A stretch of DNA of 64,000 nt from positions 1 through 64,000 of the forward strand of contig JAIUCV010000648.1 in the NCBI GenBank assembly GCA_026724425.1, in the 5' to 3' direction. Position numbers and translations under genes: made by a program. This DNA comes from Erythrophleum ivorense (Eukaryota > Streptophyta > Magnoliopsida > Fabales > Fabaceae). The notes under the pieces were generated by a model. The model did no database searches. It saw only the letters and a list, made by a program, of their open reading frames with translations, and was not told the origin of the DNA. The first letter of the stretch is position 1, and the number at the start of each line of letters is the position of its first letter. Shown piece after piece: positions 23,956 to 36,359 of the stretch.

Positions 23956-25711
23956 CACTTCCTTTTGAGAAGAGTAGAGAATTGGCACTATATAATGAGG
24001 TTGAGAAAATAATAAAACCTACTAGTTATAATCATATGAATCATAGTCATAAACTAAAATTTATTCGAAATTCTTAACATTTGCTATGCACTTTAGGTAT
24101 TGCCTAATAATTATATTGCAAGATTCTGTATGCTAAAATTTTACATACATAGAACAATAATTACAACTATACTTTCATTATCAAATTTTCAACCAAAAAA
24201 AAACTTGTATTTAACTTTTCTTTGATCACCAAGTTTTTTTAATTATTATTATTATTATTATTATTATTCACATAAAAGTGAAATCCAACCACATAATCTC
24301 ATCTAGTTTCATATATCATATATAAAGACGAAGAGGAAGATTTCCAAGAAATGCGCATAAAAATGCGGTGGCACAAATATAACTTAAATATGACAAAATC
24401 AAAAGCTTGGCTCTTGTGGTGCAACGTGCAAGTGAATAATCCTGCTACTCCCTGCCTTGAATTAAGATTGTTTGCAATCAACAATACCTTTTCATATTTC
24501 GAATCATCTTTCGCTATCAATAGCGGAGTAACGATTAAACTAATACTTTCCGGTCATTTCCAACCAAGCAAAAAGAGTCAAACTGATTTTACTATATGGT
24601 TCTGTTTTCGCTCCATGGACAGTAGGTAAAACAATGATTCATTTATAGTAATGACTCGTCTTAATGTTTCTTGTGAAACATGATGCTTTCAACGTATTTC
24701 TCTTTACTTCAATGATCAAATCAAGTAAAAAGTACCCTTATTGAAAGCGACAATTGATTTCATGGTTGATTTTTTCGCACTTGCATATTGATAATCTTCT
24801 TCTTCTATTTGATTCTTCGAGATGTAACATAGGAGAATTGGAAAAACATGCCTTAAGATGTAAAATATTACTATTTTCAAAAAGTAATTGTTTATACATT
24901 GAGAAATTACAAAAAATGCTTTTCCAAAACACAATAAAATTTTTAGAAATGTTCAAAATTTCTTAATACTTTTGTTGTGAAAATTAAAAATATATACATA
25001 CTTTGAATAATTACCTATAACAATTTTTTTTTATATCAAGTAACATATCATTTAATATGAATAGTCACTTTTTAACACATCTTTTTTCAGATCAACAAAT
25101 ATGTCATTTCAATTTAAATTTAAAATTTAGACAACAATTTATACCAATTTTTGTTTTCTTAAAAGTTTAAAGACCAAGCCTAAGTCTAAATCATATATAT
25201 ATATATATAAATTATTTAGACATATTAAATAAGTTTCTCCTTATATACTTTTAATTAACTCCAATAACTCCCACAATATTACAATCTGTATGACGTTGCC
25301 AACAGTCAAACCAAAAGTTCACTATTTCCCCCATTACTAACAATGCAATGAGTTTCTCTTCGAAAATTCTGGATCGATCTTGTGTAAGCTAGAAGAGGGG
25401 TTGTTTTAAATTGCCGTAATGGTGGTTATGTATTAATGCCATCAAGTCATGGGACTTAACGACATTGCCTGAATTTGATGTTAAGTCAATCTGGCTGCGA
25501 AGCTCACCAAAACTAGAGAATTGAGTGTTGTGGCCACGAAAACCGAAATTGTCTCTTTCTTTTATTTTATTTTTTCCTTTTCCCAAAAGGACTCTACTTT
25601 TATGGAGGTTATTGTACCTAATGATGATCTTAAAATCGCTTTTACATCATGTGTCTAGGAGCGGTACTAAAGACTTGTCGTTTTTTTGGGATAGTGTAAC
25701 TATTTAATAAT
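23956..25711. other. AT-rich DNA of unknown origin with simple repeats
   Basis: Holds an (ATT)n run at 24242-24268 and a short (AT)n near 25195-25209. Short open frames at 24351-24629 (+) and 25389-25586 (-) have no recognisable domain and no supporting splice or promoter context. The stretch about 24350-25700 is slightly less AT-rich than the flanks and could contain a decayed gene fragment, but none is identified. The right edge at about 25712 is where the duplicated HyPRP unit B resumes. Confidence 0.4.
24242..24268. repeat. (ATT)n microsatellite
   Basis: About nine uninterrupted ATT trinucleotides. Confidence 0.85.
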
Positions 25712-25748
25712 TATGGAGAAAATAAGAAGTTTCTCAAATAAGGAGAAA

Positions 25749-25789
<41 letters not shown>

Positions 25790-27490
25790 GGATTCACACT
25801 AATTTAAAGTTTTAAGTTAATTAATTAAACTTATTTGAAATATGGCATGAGACTATTTCATGAGTTTTCAATTAGTTGCTTAAACTTTTGAGAATTATAA
25901 AAAATATATAACAAGTAACTGTTAAAATTGAATTTGATCACTCAAACATAATACAACTAAATTTAAATAATTTGTGTCATTTATGTTTGAAAATTATATT
26001 CCTTATTTTAGAGCGAATTGACCTCTAACAATATAAAAGAGTATATATAAATACATTAGATAACCATTTAAGTATCAAGTTAAATTTGGATCCCTAGCTT
26101 TAGAAAAACAAATGTAAAGATAGAGTTAGACCCAAGAAAAAGAAAGAGAATATCATAGAAAAGCAATTTTCAAAACCATACACACAATCTCTCTCTTGTT
26201 CCCTCTCTCTCTATATAATTTCACCCCTACATTTAAATTTCTAAATGCAAAGGATCCATACACATATTAAGTTACACTTTGTCAAAAGTCTTAGACATAA
26301 CATCATTGAAGGAGGGGACCAAAAGTGAAAGTTGGCCAAAAATCTATGTAATATCATTTATGTAGTATCATTTGAAGAAGGATAACTTAATGGTTATTAA
26401 AAATCAACTACAAGTCGCCAAAAGTCTTACATGTGGCATTATTGTTAGAAGAAGACTTTTGGTGGCAACTATTGAAAGTTGCCACTAATGATGACTTTAG
26501 TTGTTGTCAAAAATATTACACAATGCATCATTAGAGAAAGAAAAAGACTTTTGGTAAAGACAATGAAAAGTTGCCTTCAAAAACTACAGCTAAAAAGTAT
26601 ACATTTTTGTATTAATTAAAGACAATAGTTAAGCTACTTGCGTGTTGCTTATTTTATAATCCAATGATCTCCCAACAAATTAAGAATAGACAATATGCAG
26701 TAAAATCTTGAGGCATTATGGTTAGCTACCAAATCATTTGCAAAGTTTTGCACCTTTTCAACTTAAGCCAAGGTGTAGAGAGTATTGTTCCAAGACAAAT
26801 TCCTAAAATTTTATCATATTCCTCTCTTAATTTTATTTAATATTTGAAAATGATCCTTCAAAATTTTTTTAAAGAAATTATCCTTTTGACTATTGTTAAT
26901 TTTTCAAAATAATTGTTGATGAAATATCACGAAAAGGGCCAATATTGAGCAATTAAAAAGTATGAAATTAAATTGAAACGAAAAAAGAAGAAGCTAAATG
27001 ACATACTAAATTAAAATAAATTAATTGATTAGGCAATGATAGTCAAGCCTATTTTCTCTATCATTTCAAAAAAAAGGCCAACCCAACACCACCCATTTTG
27101 ACATCTCTTATTACTTTCTCTTTTCTTTTGTCATGTTTTTTTTTGGTGATATCCTTTTTTCATTCAATGGCTTTCCATGTTATATTACAGATATAGCACA
27201 AGATTTTGGAAAAAAAAAGGAATACTTTTGTCTCTACCAAAGCTCCCCCCTCTTTCTACACTAATTCAAGATTTAGGACCTGTTGCTGCCAACATTAATA
27301 GCCAATAAGCGACAATCCATCCTTTTTTTTAATCATTCTATTTTTCCCTATATGGTTTATATGAATAAATATCTGGAATTACCTTTTTTTGGGTGATAGA
27401 TAATATCACTGTATTGTCTCCCTTCTTTGCATATCTTTTTTAATTTTTTGCAATTTTTGTTTTGCCTTTCAAATAGATATAGCTTTTTTT
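25712..27490 (-). other. HyPRP unit B far-upstream region (duplicated backbone)
   Basis: Nearly colinear with 34610-36345 of unit C: gtttctcaaataagg, (TA)n then ggggattcacactaattt, gagactatttcatgagttttcaattagttgctt, the gtggcaact hairpin (26462-26485), gatgaaatatcacgaaaagggcc, caacaccacccattttgac, cattcaatggctttccatgttatattac and cctttcaaatagatatag. It belongs upstream of copy B, from which it is now separated by the LTR nest 13283-22970 and the 2.7-kb foreign block. It contains no gene. Confidence 0.72.
25755..25787. repeat. (TA)n microsatellite
   Basis: A 33-base TA run at the position of shorter runs in units A and C. Confidence 0.85.
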
Positions 27491-29863
27491 GGTCTTATTG
27501 GCGTATCTGAAAAGAATTTACATCTCTAATTTTAAGTTCATTTTTTCAATTACTTGGAATTTTTTGTAAAAATTTTAAACAATTGTGGAATTTATTGGAT
27601 CTAATACATAATGAGGACATATATATTTGTCTCAATAGATTACTAATAATTGTGATAAAATTTAAGCAGGGAAAAACTTTTCTATTGATCGGTGTAAAGC
27701 TGTTTTTTTCTTAACTTAGTTCAACAAGAAAATTATACATAAATCTTTTTTATTATTAGATCTCAAAACTTTGTAATAGTTGTAAACATTGTTGGACTAT
27801 ACTTTCATATACAATGAATTTTATAGGCTTACTTTCTTTTTCTCAAAAAAAAAAAAAGATGTTGATTATTTTTACATGCACTATTAGCTGTTTAATAATT
27901 CCTTGGAATCAACCTAAATTTTAATTAATTATGTCAAACTGTTGAGGCCAATATTTAGAATCTGCCACTGTTTCCACTTCCAGACGAAACAAGAAAAATA
28001 ATTCTCCCTTGAGATGCATTTGATTAGAATGAACAAGTTGTCAAGTAATAACTACATGTTATTAACTAATTCTCTGCTATTTTAAAGATTTAAACTATTA
28101 AATGAATGTTTATGATATAGTCTGATTACAAATACTAGTCAGAATCACTTCAAATTTAATTTCAACTTAAAGCGTAAAATATTTAATGAATTTCAATAAA
28201 TAATTTTATTATTAAATCTAATGTATTATAATTAACAATGCAAATAGTTTTTAATATAATTGTTATTCAAATGATTATACTAGAGAAACTTGCAATTAAG
28301 GACAGCCTTTAAAGTTAAACAAATTGCTTTGATGGCATATATAATTTAACGATCGAGATTATTTCCCTATAGATTGAGAATAGATATTACACAGTAAAAT
28401 CACATTACATGTATTAAGTTCAAAATTTAAGGTTACTTGCCATAATTTAGGTCGATTCCAAGGTTTTATTATAGCAATATATGTCAACCCTAATGCTTAC
28501 ATGGTTGTGAAGGATACTACCCCCATACCTAATTATTTTAAGCTAAAACCGAAAGAAAGGAGTGGAGATTAGTGAGATATACAAATACCCCTTTGCTGGC
28601 ATCTCCATCTTCATCAGTAAAAAGCACTATGAAGCTTGATTCACTTGTAAAGAGCGTATATAAGAGTGTGTTAATTTGTAAAATAGCTTCCAAGACTCTT
28701 GTTTTTATTGCCCTTCTCAACGGTTAGGGCCACTACTTGCCATGTGCAATCTTAGTGAATGTGCCAGTGTGCTGCAAGGTGGACCACCATATCAGCCTTG
28801 CTGTAGCCTCTTTGACAGTCTTTTTTTTTGTGATAGAGAATCTAACTCTAAACTTGTTTCTATACATAATAATAGAAACTAACAAAGGAAACAAATTATG
28901 TAAAACTTACAAGAATATATAAGAAACTGAAAAATAAAAATGAAAAATGGCTTACCTTGGACGAGAGAAGTGAGAGTAGGCAAAGAGAGGGACAATATTG
29001 GCAGAAAATGGGGTGAAGGGTAGCCAAAATGAATGGGTCTTACAGATACAAGGTTTTGATTGAAAATGTTTTGCTAAAATTGCGTTTTGCCCTAACTTTC
29101 TTGAATTACGCTTGACCCCAGGTTTTTTTTTCTAAAATTATACTCAGGCCCTTGGTAATTCCTTAACATTACATTAAATTCTTGAAAACCTTTGAAAATT
29201 TGTGTTCTTCCTATATTCTTGGTATTTTCCTTACCAAGATTAAATTGAAGTTTTGACATACTTCATCATTTTATAGCAAAAATAAGAGTTTTATACTTTC
29301 AATCAAAATACTCTTTCTTTTTAATTTTTACAAATTAAGAATAATAATATTCCAATGTTCCTACAATTAACAGCTATCACACTTTATAGATTGGATTCGG
29401 TACTTTAGTTAGAGGTGCTTTTATATATTATGTTTTTAATTGCATGCATATAATATGGGCAATTTAGTGAAAGGATTGAGGAGGATTAATTACTTTTTCT
29501 TTTGTCCAATTTAGTTGAATTGTATAGATACACACACACACACACACATATATTTACACACTTAAAGGAACAAATTAAAAATGAAAAGAAAGTTTATAGG
29601 GAAAAAATACTAGAAGAGAGAACATTATTGAAACATAAATTTTATTTTTTTTAGTACAATATTTGACTTAAAACTCAGACCACATAAAAGTATAGTTTAG
29701 GAGCTAGGAAGATAAAGAATCTTCCATATGCATCCATCAAAACGTGCAACAAGAAACAAAGAAAAGAAAAAAAAACGTGGCAATTTTAGTTAAGAACCAC
29801 TGGGAAGCGCCATGCTCATAAAGTTCAAACAAACAATCAGTGCAAAGATGATATATGACATGA
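27491..29863. other. Region between unit B and HyPRP copy C, no confirmed gene
   Basis: AT-rich sequence downstream of copy C (minus strand), probably including its former 3' untranslated region near 29700-29863. The stretch 28540-28980, read on the minus strand, is less AT-rich. It has a pyrimidine-rich leader-like segment followed by a splice-donor-like AAGGTAAGC (about 28952-28960) and a 60-codon frame (28538-28720), but no known domain is recognised. A degenerate gene fragment is possible and unproven. A (CA)n run lies at 29531-29548. Confidence 0.35.
29531..29548. repeat. (CA)n microsatellite
   Basis: Nine CA dinucleotides followed by a short TA run. Confidence 0.8.
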
Positions 29864-30187
29864 TCAGTTAGTCCATTCATAGCCAAAGGAGAGTGTCCTT
29901 CCACAGGTGGTGGAGAGGATTAGTTCCAAGTCAGCTTGAAGATTGATGATGATGATGCCCAAGATATTGGCTTTGATGGCAGCACAAAGGCACACAGTGG
30001 CATCAAGATCAGCCAAACCATCAAACAGGCTGCAGCAAGGTTAATAGTATGATTTAGTTGTTAGCACGGGGGCACATTTAAGAAAATTAGATGTTGCTGG
30101 ACAAGTAGTAGTGCTAACCATAGAGAACATAAGGAGGTTTAAGGAGAGGAGAAGGGTAATGGTTGCAAGAGCCTTATTGGATCCCAT
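29864..30187 (-). pseudogene. HyPRP (14 kDa proline-rich/DC2.15-like), nearly full length, copy C
   Basis: 108 codons from ATG (30187-30185) to TGA (29866-29864). Residues 1-25 form a signal peptide (MGSNKALATITLLLSLNLL…). The eight-cysteine domain follows: C29, C38, C51-C52 (PCC), C66 and C68 (VCLCAAIKANILG, the family signature) and C95. Two faults are visible. Codon 49, just before PCC, is TAA. Position 105, where the eighth cysteine belongs (family ending CGKKVPSGFQC), is TGG tryptophan. No frameshift is present. There is no proline-rich linker between signal peptide and domain. Family members are secreted cell-wall or plasma-membrane proteins of the lipid-transfer type. A solo LTR at 30219 sits between the start codon and the TATA box. 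Probably non-functional; the low damage suggests recent loss. Confidence 0.9.
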
Positions 30188-30218
30188 TTTCACTAATGAA
30201 CACTTACATAGTCAATTG

Positions 30219-33200
30219 TGTAACACCATAATTCTAGCTCATCTCATGCTTTTGAATAGTATAATTGCATGAATCATATAGATTTCCCATAAGAAAAAGC
30301 AAGAGAAATTGGACTTTTCTTTGCGTTTTGTCATATCTAAAAATTCATTTCAGTGTCACGTGGACCGTGTGAGTTCATATTATATATCCTCTTATTTAAT
30401 CACATCATTACAACTCATTTACAACTCAAAAGCATACGTACAACTTGTGAAAACCGAAATGGGACATAGAATATGAAGACTCATACTCGGCCAGAATTGG
30501 CCTCATTTCTGGGCAAACTTTGAAAAATCATAACTAAATCTAAATAAAATAAAATCGGGCAATCTTAGTCATTCTGAAAAGATTAGGATGTCTAATTTAT
30601 GGTAAAAATATGTAAAAGTCATAACATCCCACACAAAGGGCGTTTGACATGCAAAATGGTCTAGAGGTCGGGCTGGGTCCTGATGTTGTCACAGTTTACT
30701 GATATGAATTTCAAAAATGTCCAATTAATTCCAAAAAAATCCAATCCATGTAAATGATACCAATATGGAAAGCTATGGATGTCAACTAGAGAGAAAAAAC
30801 ATCTCTAGATTAGTTCATCAAGCCCAGAACTCAGAATTCGATGGAACAATACTTTTTGTCGGGCAAGGCTACTGATACTGGATAGAAACCTCAAATATTC
30901 ATATCTTCCTCTCTAGACCTCTAAATGAGGTGCTTCTAGTTGGCACAAGTCACTGTGATTGCCTAGTTTCTATGTATAAAATTTCATGGCAATTGGACAT
31001 CATTTGGATCTCAAATGATAGAAAATAATTTCGGACCAATTGAATAATGCAGCAAACCAAATCTGTAAAATTTGCCAATTTCAAAAAATCATCAAATATT
31101 CTGTAGACCTATGAAAATTATGATCTTTAGCTTTCCAAAAAGATCTCAATGAGGCCTAATTTCATGCCCAATCTCAGATCAAGACTAACTCATTTGGCTA
31201 AAAAGTGACTTAGGGTTCCATAATGGTCAATTTTAGCTCCATATAGGGTACCAAAGTTGCCAAATGGATTTCCCTTAGTCTTGGCACCTTTTGTGAAAGT
31301 CTAAAAGTACATTTGAGACTTGTGTGAGCTGTCCAAATGGTCCTAAACCTCATGCATCTCATTTTGGGCCATTCAACCCACATTTATGCACATTTCTATC
31401 ATACTTTCACATAATACAAAGAATCCCAATAGCTCATCTCTCATTTAATCATACATAATATATGTAAAGCAAGCCTTAAAAATATATGCATGGATATAAT
31501 ACAAATCATAAGCATTCAAGAAGCAAGCTTAGCATGTGAACAAGCTATACAAGTTATTCAAGAGCTCACCAAGTGTTTGGATTGGTCTCACACTTTTCCT
31601 TATGGATTTTGGACTTGTCTCACCCATTCTTTAAGCACTTTGGACTCAACCATACTCTTGGGAGCTCACTTTACTTTTAGGAGACTCTTTACTTTGTCTC
31701 AACTAAGCTCAAGGGTTCTTGGCTCATCCTCACTATAGTGAAGAGTTCTTGGCCTCTCCACACTCAAGCAAACTCAAGAAACATCATACATTCACTTAAA
31801 AACATAACATGACATCATAAAATCATGGCAAACAAGATCATGCTAGCATACTTCTCATGGCTCGAAAATACACATACACACATTTTAAAACAAGCTAAAC
31901 ACACATCCATGCATGAGAGAAGGTGGAGAGAGCTACCTTGTGCAAATCTACACACTTTTCTCCTTGGATTTTCCTCCTTTGCCTCGGCTGTACACCCACA
32001 ATTTGGTGGAGATGGTTTCTCTTGGCCTAGACATGATTTAAGGGAGCTAATTAGGTTCATGAAACATATTCTAAAGCTATATAATTTGCTTAAGCCCTAG
32101 ATTACTCTATAGGCTTCATTATGGTCCATAATGGTGCCTAATGAAGCAACACTCCTCAAAAAACTTTTAAGCCTCATTCTTTCCTTTCAATTATAATTCT
32201 TGACTCCTTTTAAGCCTCTTGGAGCCACCACACCATTAAAACAAAGGGCTTAGTACCATGTTGCTTCTTTAGGTCATAATATGGAACCTATAACCCCAAT
32301 TCACTTTCCTTGAGTTCTAAATTTTTTCCAAGGCCTCCTCTTATATTCATTCACCATATATGACTCGAAAATGGCCTTAGAAAAATTTGAAACTCTCCCT
32401 AGCTAGGTGAACTTGCTTAGGCCGAGACTATGGGTACATTGGCCTTCCATGGAGTTTTCTTTGTTTTCTTGAAGGAGGAAGCATGTGGGAGCCTCTTAGG
32501 GATCTTAGGAGCATGTTTTAACATTCAATTAAGCCTAAAAATATTCATATAAAATCAGATTTGCAAGGGAGCATTTGGATCCCTAATGATTCCATCTTGT
32601 TTCCTAATGCTCCTTTCTTGATTCTATTGGTTCCTTCTTAATCCTTGCCACCAAAAACCTCTAATCCCTCCATGAATTGGGCAGAAAACAGCCCCTAAAA
32701 ATTGGGCTCATAGTGCCCAAATTCGTACAAGAGGAAGGGGGAGGGAGAAACTACCAAAGAATGAAAGTTTTACCTTGTTTTCTTACTTTTCTTTGCTTGC
32801 GCTTTGCCTTCTTTGGCCTCCTTACTTGATTTTCGAAATTTCCCCTCTGTTCTCCCTTCAAAACAGCCCTCAAAACTTCAGAGAAATCATGGAGAAGAAG
32901 AGGAAAAAAGAGGAGAAGAGATTGGTGGAGAGAAAACATAAAAAACAAGTAAATTTTCATACCCAAAGACTTGAATTTTTTTCTCCTTCTTCTTTTCCCT
33001 TGGTGCACCACTTTCAAATCTGTTTCAGACCAGAAAAACATCGGTGGAGAGGAAGGAGAAGGTCTGGACGTGATTTTAAAGAAAAAGGGGAAAGTCAACA
33101 TACTTTTTTAACTTTTCATTTTAGTCCCTAATCCATGGTTTGTCCGTTTGGTCTCATTTCAACTCCTTTTCAAAATCTGTCTTTTCCATAATATTCCTTA

Positions 33201-33657
33201 GGTTCTTAATCATAATAATTGCCTTTGGAATTACTCAAAAAGGATTTGAAACCATTCCGAACTATTCGGTCAAAATTTCGGTCAACTGACAATCGAAATC
33301 GCTGACCGAAGGGGTTTCAACTGTTCTAGAGGTTCTCATAGTATTCAGGGCCTCTGAGACCCAAAAAGCTCAATTTTTTTGTTTAAAAAGTCGTCTTGTG
33401 AGTTTTCAAAATTTTTCAAAAATTACAAAAATGCCCCTACTTTCTTCAACAAATTTTTTGAGCTCTTCTGGCTTTGGTGTTTAGGGCATCTTAAACTTCA
33501 AATCCTCATTTTCTAATATTTAAAATTTTATTATAATTTTAGTTGGCCCCATTTCCTTCTATTTTGAGGACTTCCTTTTATATTTGGCCCATTTCTGACG
33601 TTTACGGAGAAACTGAACGTTGCGTTTCTCACGTTTACAGAGGGACCGGATGTTACA
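30219..33657 (+). mobile_element. Solo LTR in the HyPRP copy C leader, perfect duplication
   Basis: Starts TGTAACACC at 30219 and ends GGATGTTACA at 33657 (3439 bp), flanked by AATTG at 30214-30218 and 33658-33662. The empty site is preserved in copies A and B (cactcaattggatgctat at about 7456 and 13266), so boundaries and duplication are certain. It carries the G-box CACGTG at 30357-30362, the gaatcccaatagctc landmark (about 31420), the minisatellite (about 31585-31770), the purine-rich tract around 32870-33070 and the conserved 3' terminal block. Opposing 116- and 118-codon frames at 32751-33131 overlap on both strands and reflect the purine/pyrimidine tract. No gag-pol sequence is attached. 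Confidence 0.93.
30357..30362 (+). promoter_or_regulatory. G-box CACGTG in LTR U3
   Basis: CACGTG lies about 140 bases into the LTR within gtgtcacgtggaccgtgtga. The same context gives CACGTG at 2159-2164 and 36498-36503, and at 41184-41189 in a minus LTR. Other copies have mutated versions. In plants CACGTG binds bZIP and bHLH factors; its use here is inferred. Confidence 0.5.
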
Positions 33658-33662
33658 AATTG

Positions 33663-36359
33663 GATGCTATATTCTTAACTAGTGAATAATGCTATATTGC
33701 TTTTGGGTGATGAAGATAAAGGTGCGTGGGATGGGGTATTTATAGTTGGAGATCTTCATGGGTTTTGTATGGGTCTTAGTTTATAATAATTAGGTAGGAG
33801 AGCAACATCTCCATATTAGCTTATTTTTAGGAGTAAATTATATAGATTTTCTTTGATTTTTATTAAAATTACACATTTTTTTTATTTTTAAAATACACAC
33901 TTTAGCTTGATTTTAAATTTTTTTAATTAGAAAATCCTTTATTAACCTTATTAAGAAAATATGTATTATATCCAAATATGTAAAAATAAAAATAATAGAT
34001 TTTGTTTTAAAGGATGCGCAAGTAAGTTTTCATTAATTTTTTTAAAAAAATATATTTAAGTTTATAGCGTTATTTTAGTTAAAAAATTTAAAATTAGACA
34101 ATGTAACTCAATTTTTTATTTTAAGGAAGTTTGTGTATATTTTAAAAATAGAGAAAAAATTCATATAATTTTAATTAACTCACGAGATATTTTTGTAATA
34201 TACTCCATTTTTAAAACATGATGAAATGAAAGAATTAGGTTATATTTGAATTATTGCAAATTGTGTAGGCTTGTGGGCAACGGGAAGTCAACTCCCTCAA
34301 AGAGGAGGAATCTCGTAATTACTATTCTATAAATTTAAGTTTACTCATGCTTGCACCGTTAAAAGTGATCAAATATGTCTAGCACAATTGCTTATGCTTG
34401 CTCCTTTTGGGAGAGAGAAAATGGAAAGGAATAGAACAAAATCCAAGGTTTTAATGAAAACCCCCATTTTTGTTAAGAGTTTGTTACAAGGAAAGGAGAT
34501 GCAAAATTTTTAGCTAATCCTAAAAAATTCTCTCTTTTTTAATTTTATGACCTTTCAATTGATTTTTCAGTCCAAAAAACCTTTTTTTAAGTTGGAATGT
34601 TTTTTGGGGAAGAAAGTTTCTCAAATAAGGGAAAGAAAAAATATTATAGCTATATGTATATATGAGGATTCACACTAATTTAAAGTTTTAAGTTAATTAA
34701 TTAAATTTATTTGAAATATGACTTGAGACTACTTCATGAGTTTTCAATTAGTTGCTTCAAATTTTGAGAATAATAAAAAATATATATTAAGAAATTGTTA
34801 AACTTAATTTTGGTCATTCAAACACAATACAACTAAATTTAAATAATTTGTGTCATTTATATTTTAAAGTTATACTACTCATTTTAGAGCGAATTGAACT
34901 CTAACAATATAAAAGAGTATATATAAATACATTAGATAGCCATTTAAGTATCAAGTTAAATTTGAATCTCTAGCATTTAGAAAACTAAATGCAAGGATAG
35001 AATTAGATAGAAAAAATAGAGAAGACATAGAAAAGTAGTTTCCAAAACCATGCACTCTCCTCTCTCCTCTTTTCTCTTTCTCTATATAATTTTACCATTA
35101 CATTTAATTTTCTTAATGCAAAGGATCCATAGACATATTAAGTTACATTTTGTCAAAAGTCTTAGACATGAGATCATTGAAGAAGGGGACCAAAGTTGAA
35201 AGTTAGTCAAAAATCTATGTAAAATCATTACAAGAAGGATAACTTAATGGCAATTATTACAAGTCAACAGCAAGTCGTCAAAAGTCTTACATGTGGCATT
35301 ATTACAAGAAGGAGACTTTTGGTGGCAAAAGTTGCCACTAAAGATGACTTTACTTATCGTCAAAAATATTACACATCACATCATTGGAGAAGGAAAAAGA
35401 CTTTTGGTAAAGACTATGAAAAGTTCTTTCAAAAACTGTTGCTAAAAGTATAAATTTTTGTACTAATTAAAGACAACTGTTAAACTACTTGTGTGTTGCT
35501 TAATTTATAATCCAATGATCTCCCAACAAATTAAGAATAGACAATACACGGTAAAATCACGAGACATTATGGTTAGTTGCCAAATTATTTGCAAAGTGTT
35601 CCACCTTTTCAACTTAAGCCAATGTGTAGAGAGTATCGTTCCATGACAAATTCTTAAAATTTTATCATATTCCTCTCTTAATTTTATTCAATATTTGAAA
35701 ATGATCCTTCAAAAATTTTTCTTAAAGAAATTATCCTTTTAACTTTTTTTAATGTTTCAAAATAATTGTTGATGAAATATCACAAAAAGGGCCAATATTG
35801 AGCAATTAAAAAGTAAGAAATTAAATTGAAATGAAAAAAAAGAAGCTAAATGACATACTAAATTAAAAATTAATTAATTAATTAGGGAGTGATGGTCAAG
35901 CCTATTTTCTCTATCTTTTTAGAAAAGGCCAACCCAACACCACCCATTTTGACATCTCTTGTTACATTCTCTTTCTTTTGTCGTGTTTTTTTTTTCTTTA
36001 GTGATATCCTCTTTTCATTCAATGGCTTTCCATGTTATATTACATATATAGCACAAGATTTTGGAAAAAAAAGAATACTCTTGTCTCTACCATAGCTCCT
36101 ACCTTCACTTTCTTCTCCAATTCAGGATTTGGGACCTACTGCTGCCAACATTTATAGTCAATAAGCAATAACCCATCTCCCCTTTTTTTTCTTTTTTCTC
36201 TATATGGTTCATATGAATAAATATCAGGAATTACCATTTTTTTTGGGTGATAGATAATATCACTGCATTATCTTCCTTCTTTGCATATCTTTTTTTAATT
36301 TTTTTAGTCTCTTTGTTTTGCCTTTCAAATAGATATAGTTTTTTTTTTCATCTTATTGA
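33663..36359 (-). promoter_or_regulatory. Promoter and upstream region of HyPRP unit C
   Basis: Continues the leader of copy C after the solo LTR. The TATA box (minus-strand TATAAATA) is at 33737-33744, followed by AT-rich DNA aligning with unit A (7470-8305, then 12131 on) and unit B (25712-27490). This is the least disrupted of the three upstream regions and preserves the empty site for the LTR at 8306. It contains the shortened hairpin at 35322-35338. It ends at 36359, where an LTR begins in a segment whose unit B counterpart continues at 27490 (cttattggcgtatc). No other gene is seen. Confidence 0.7.

Noticed and set aside
25389..25586. 65-codon minus-strand frame with balanced composition
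   Set aside because: No known domain, no promoter or splice context and no second copy; left unannotated.
28538..28980. Possible two-exon gene on the minus strand
   Set aside because: There is one donor-like site and a short frame, but no recognisable domain, acceptor or supporting paralogue; mentioned only as a possible fragment.
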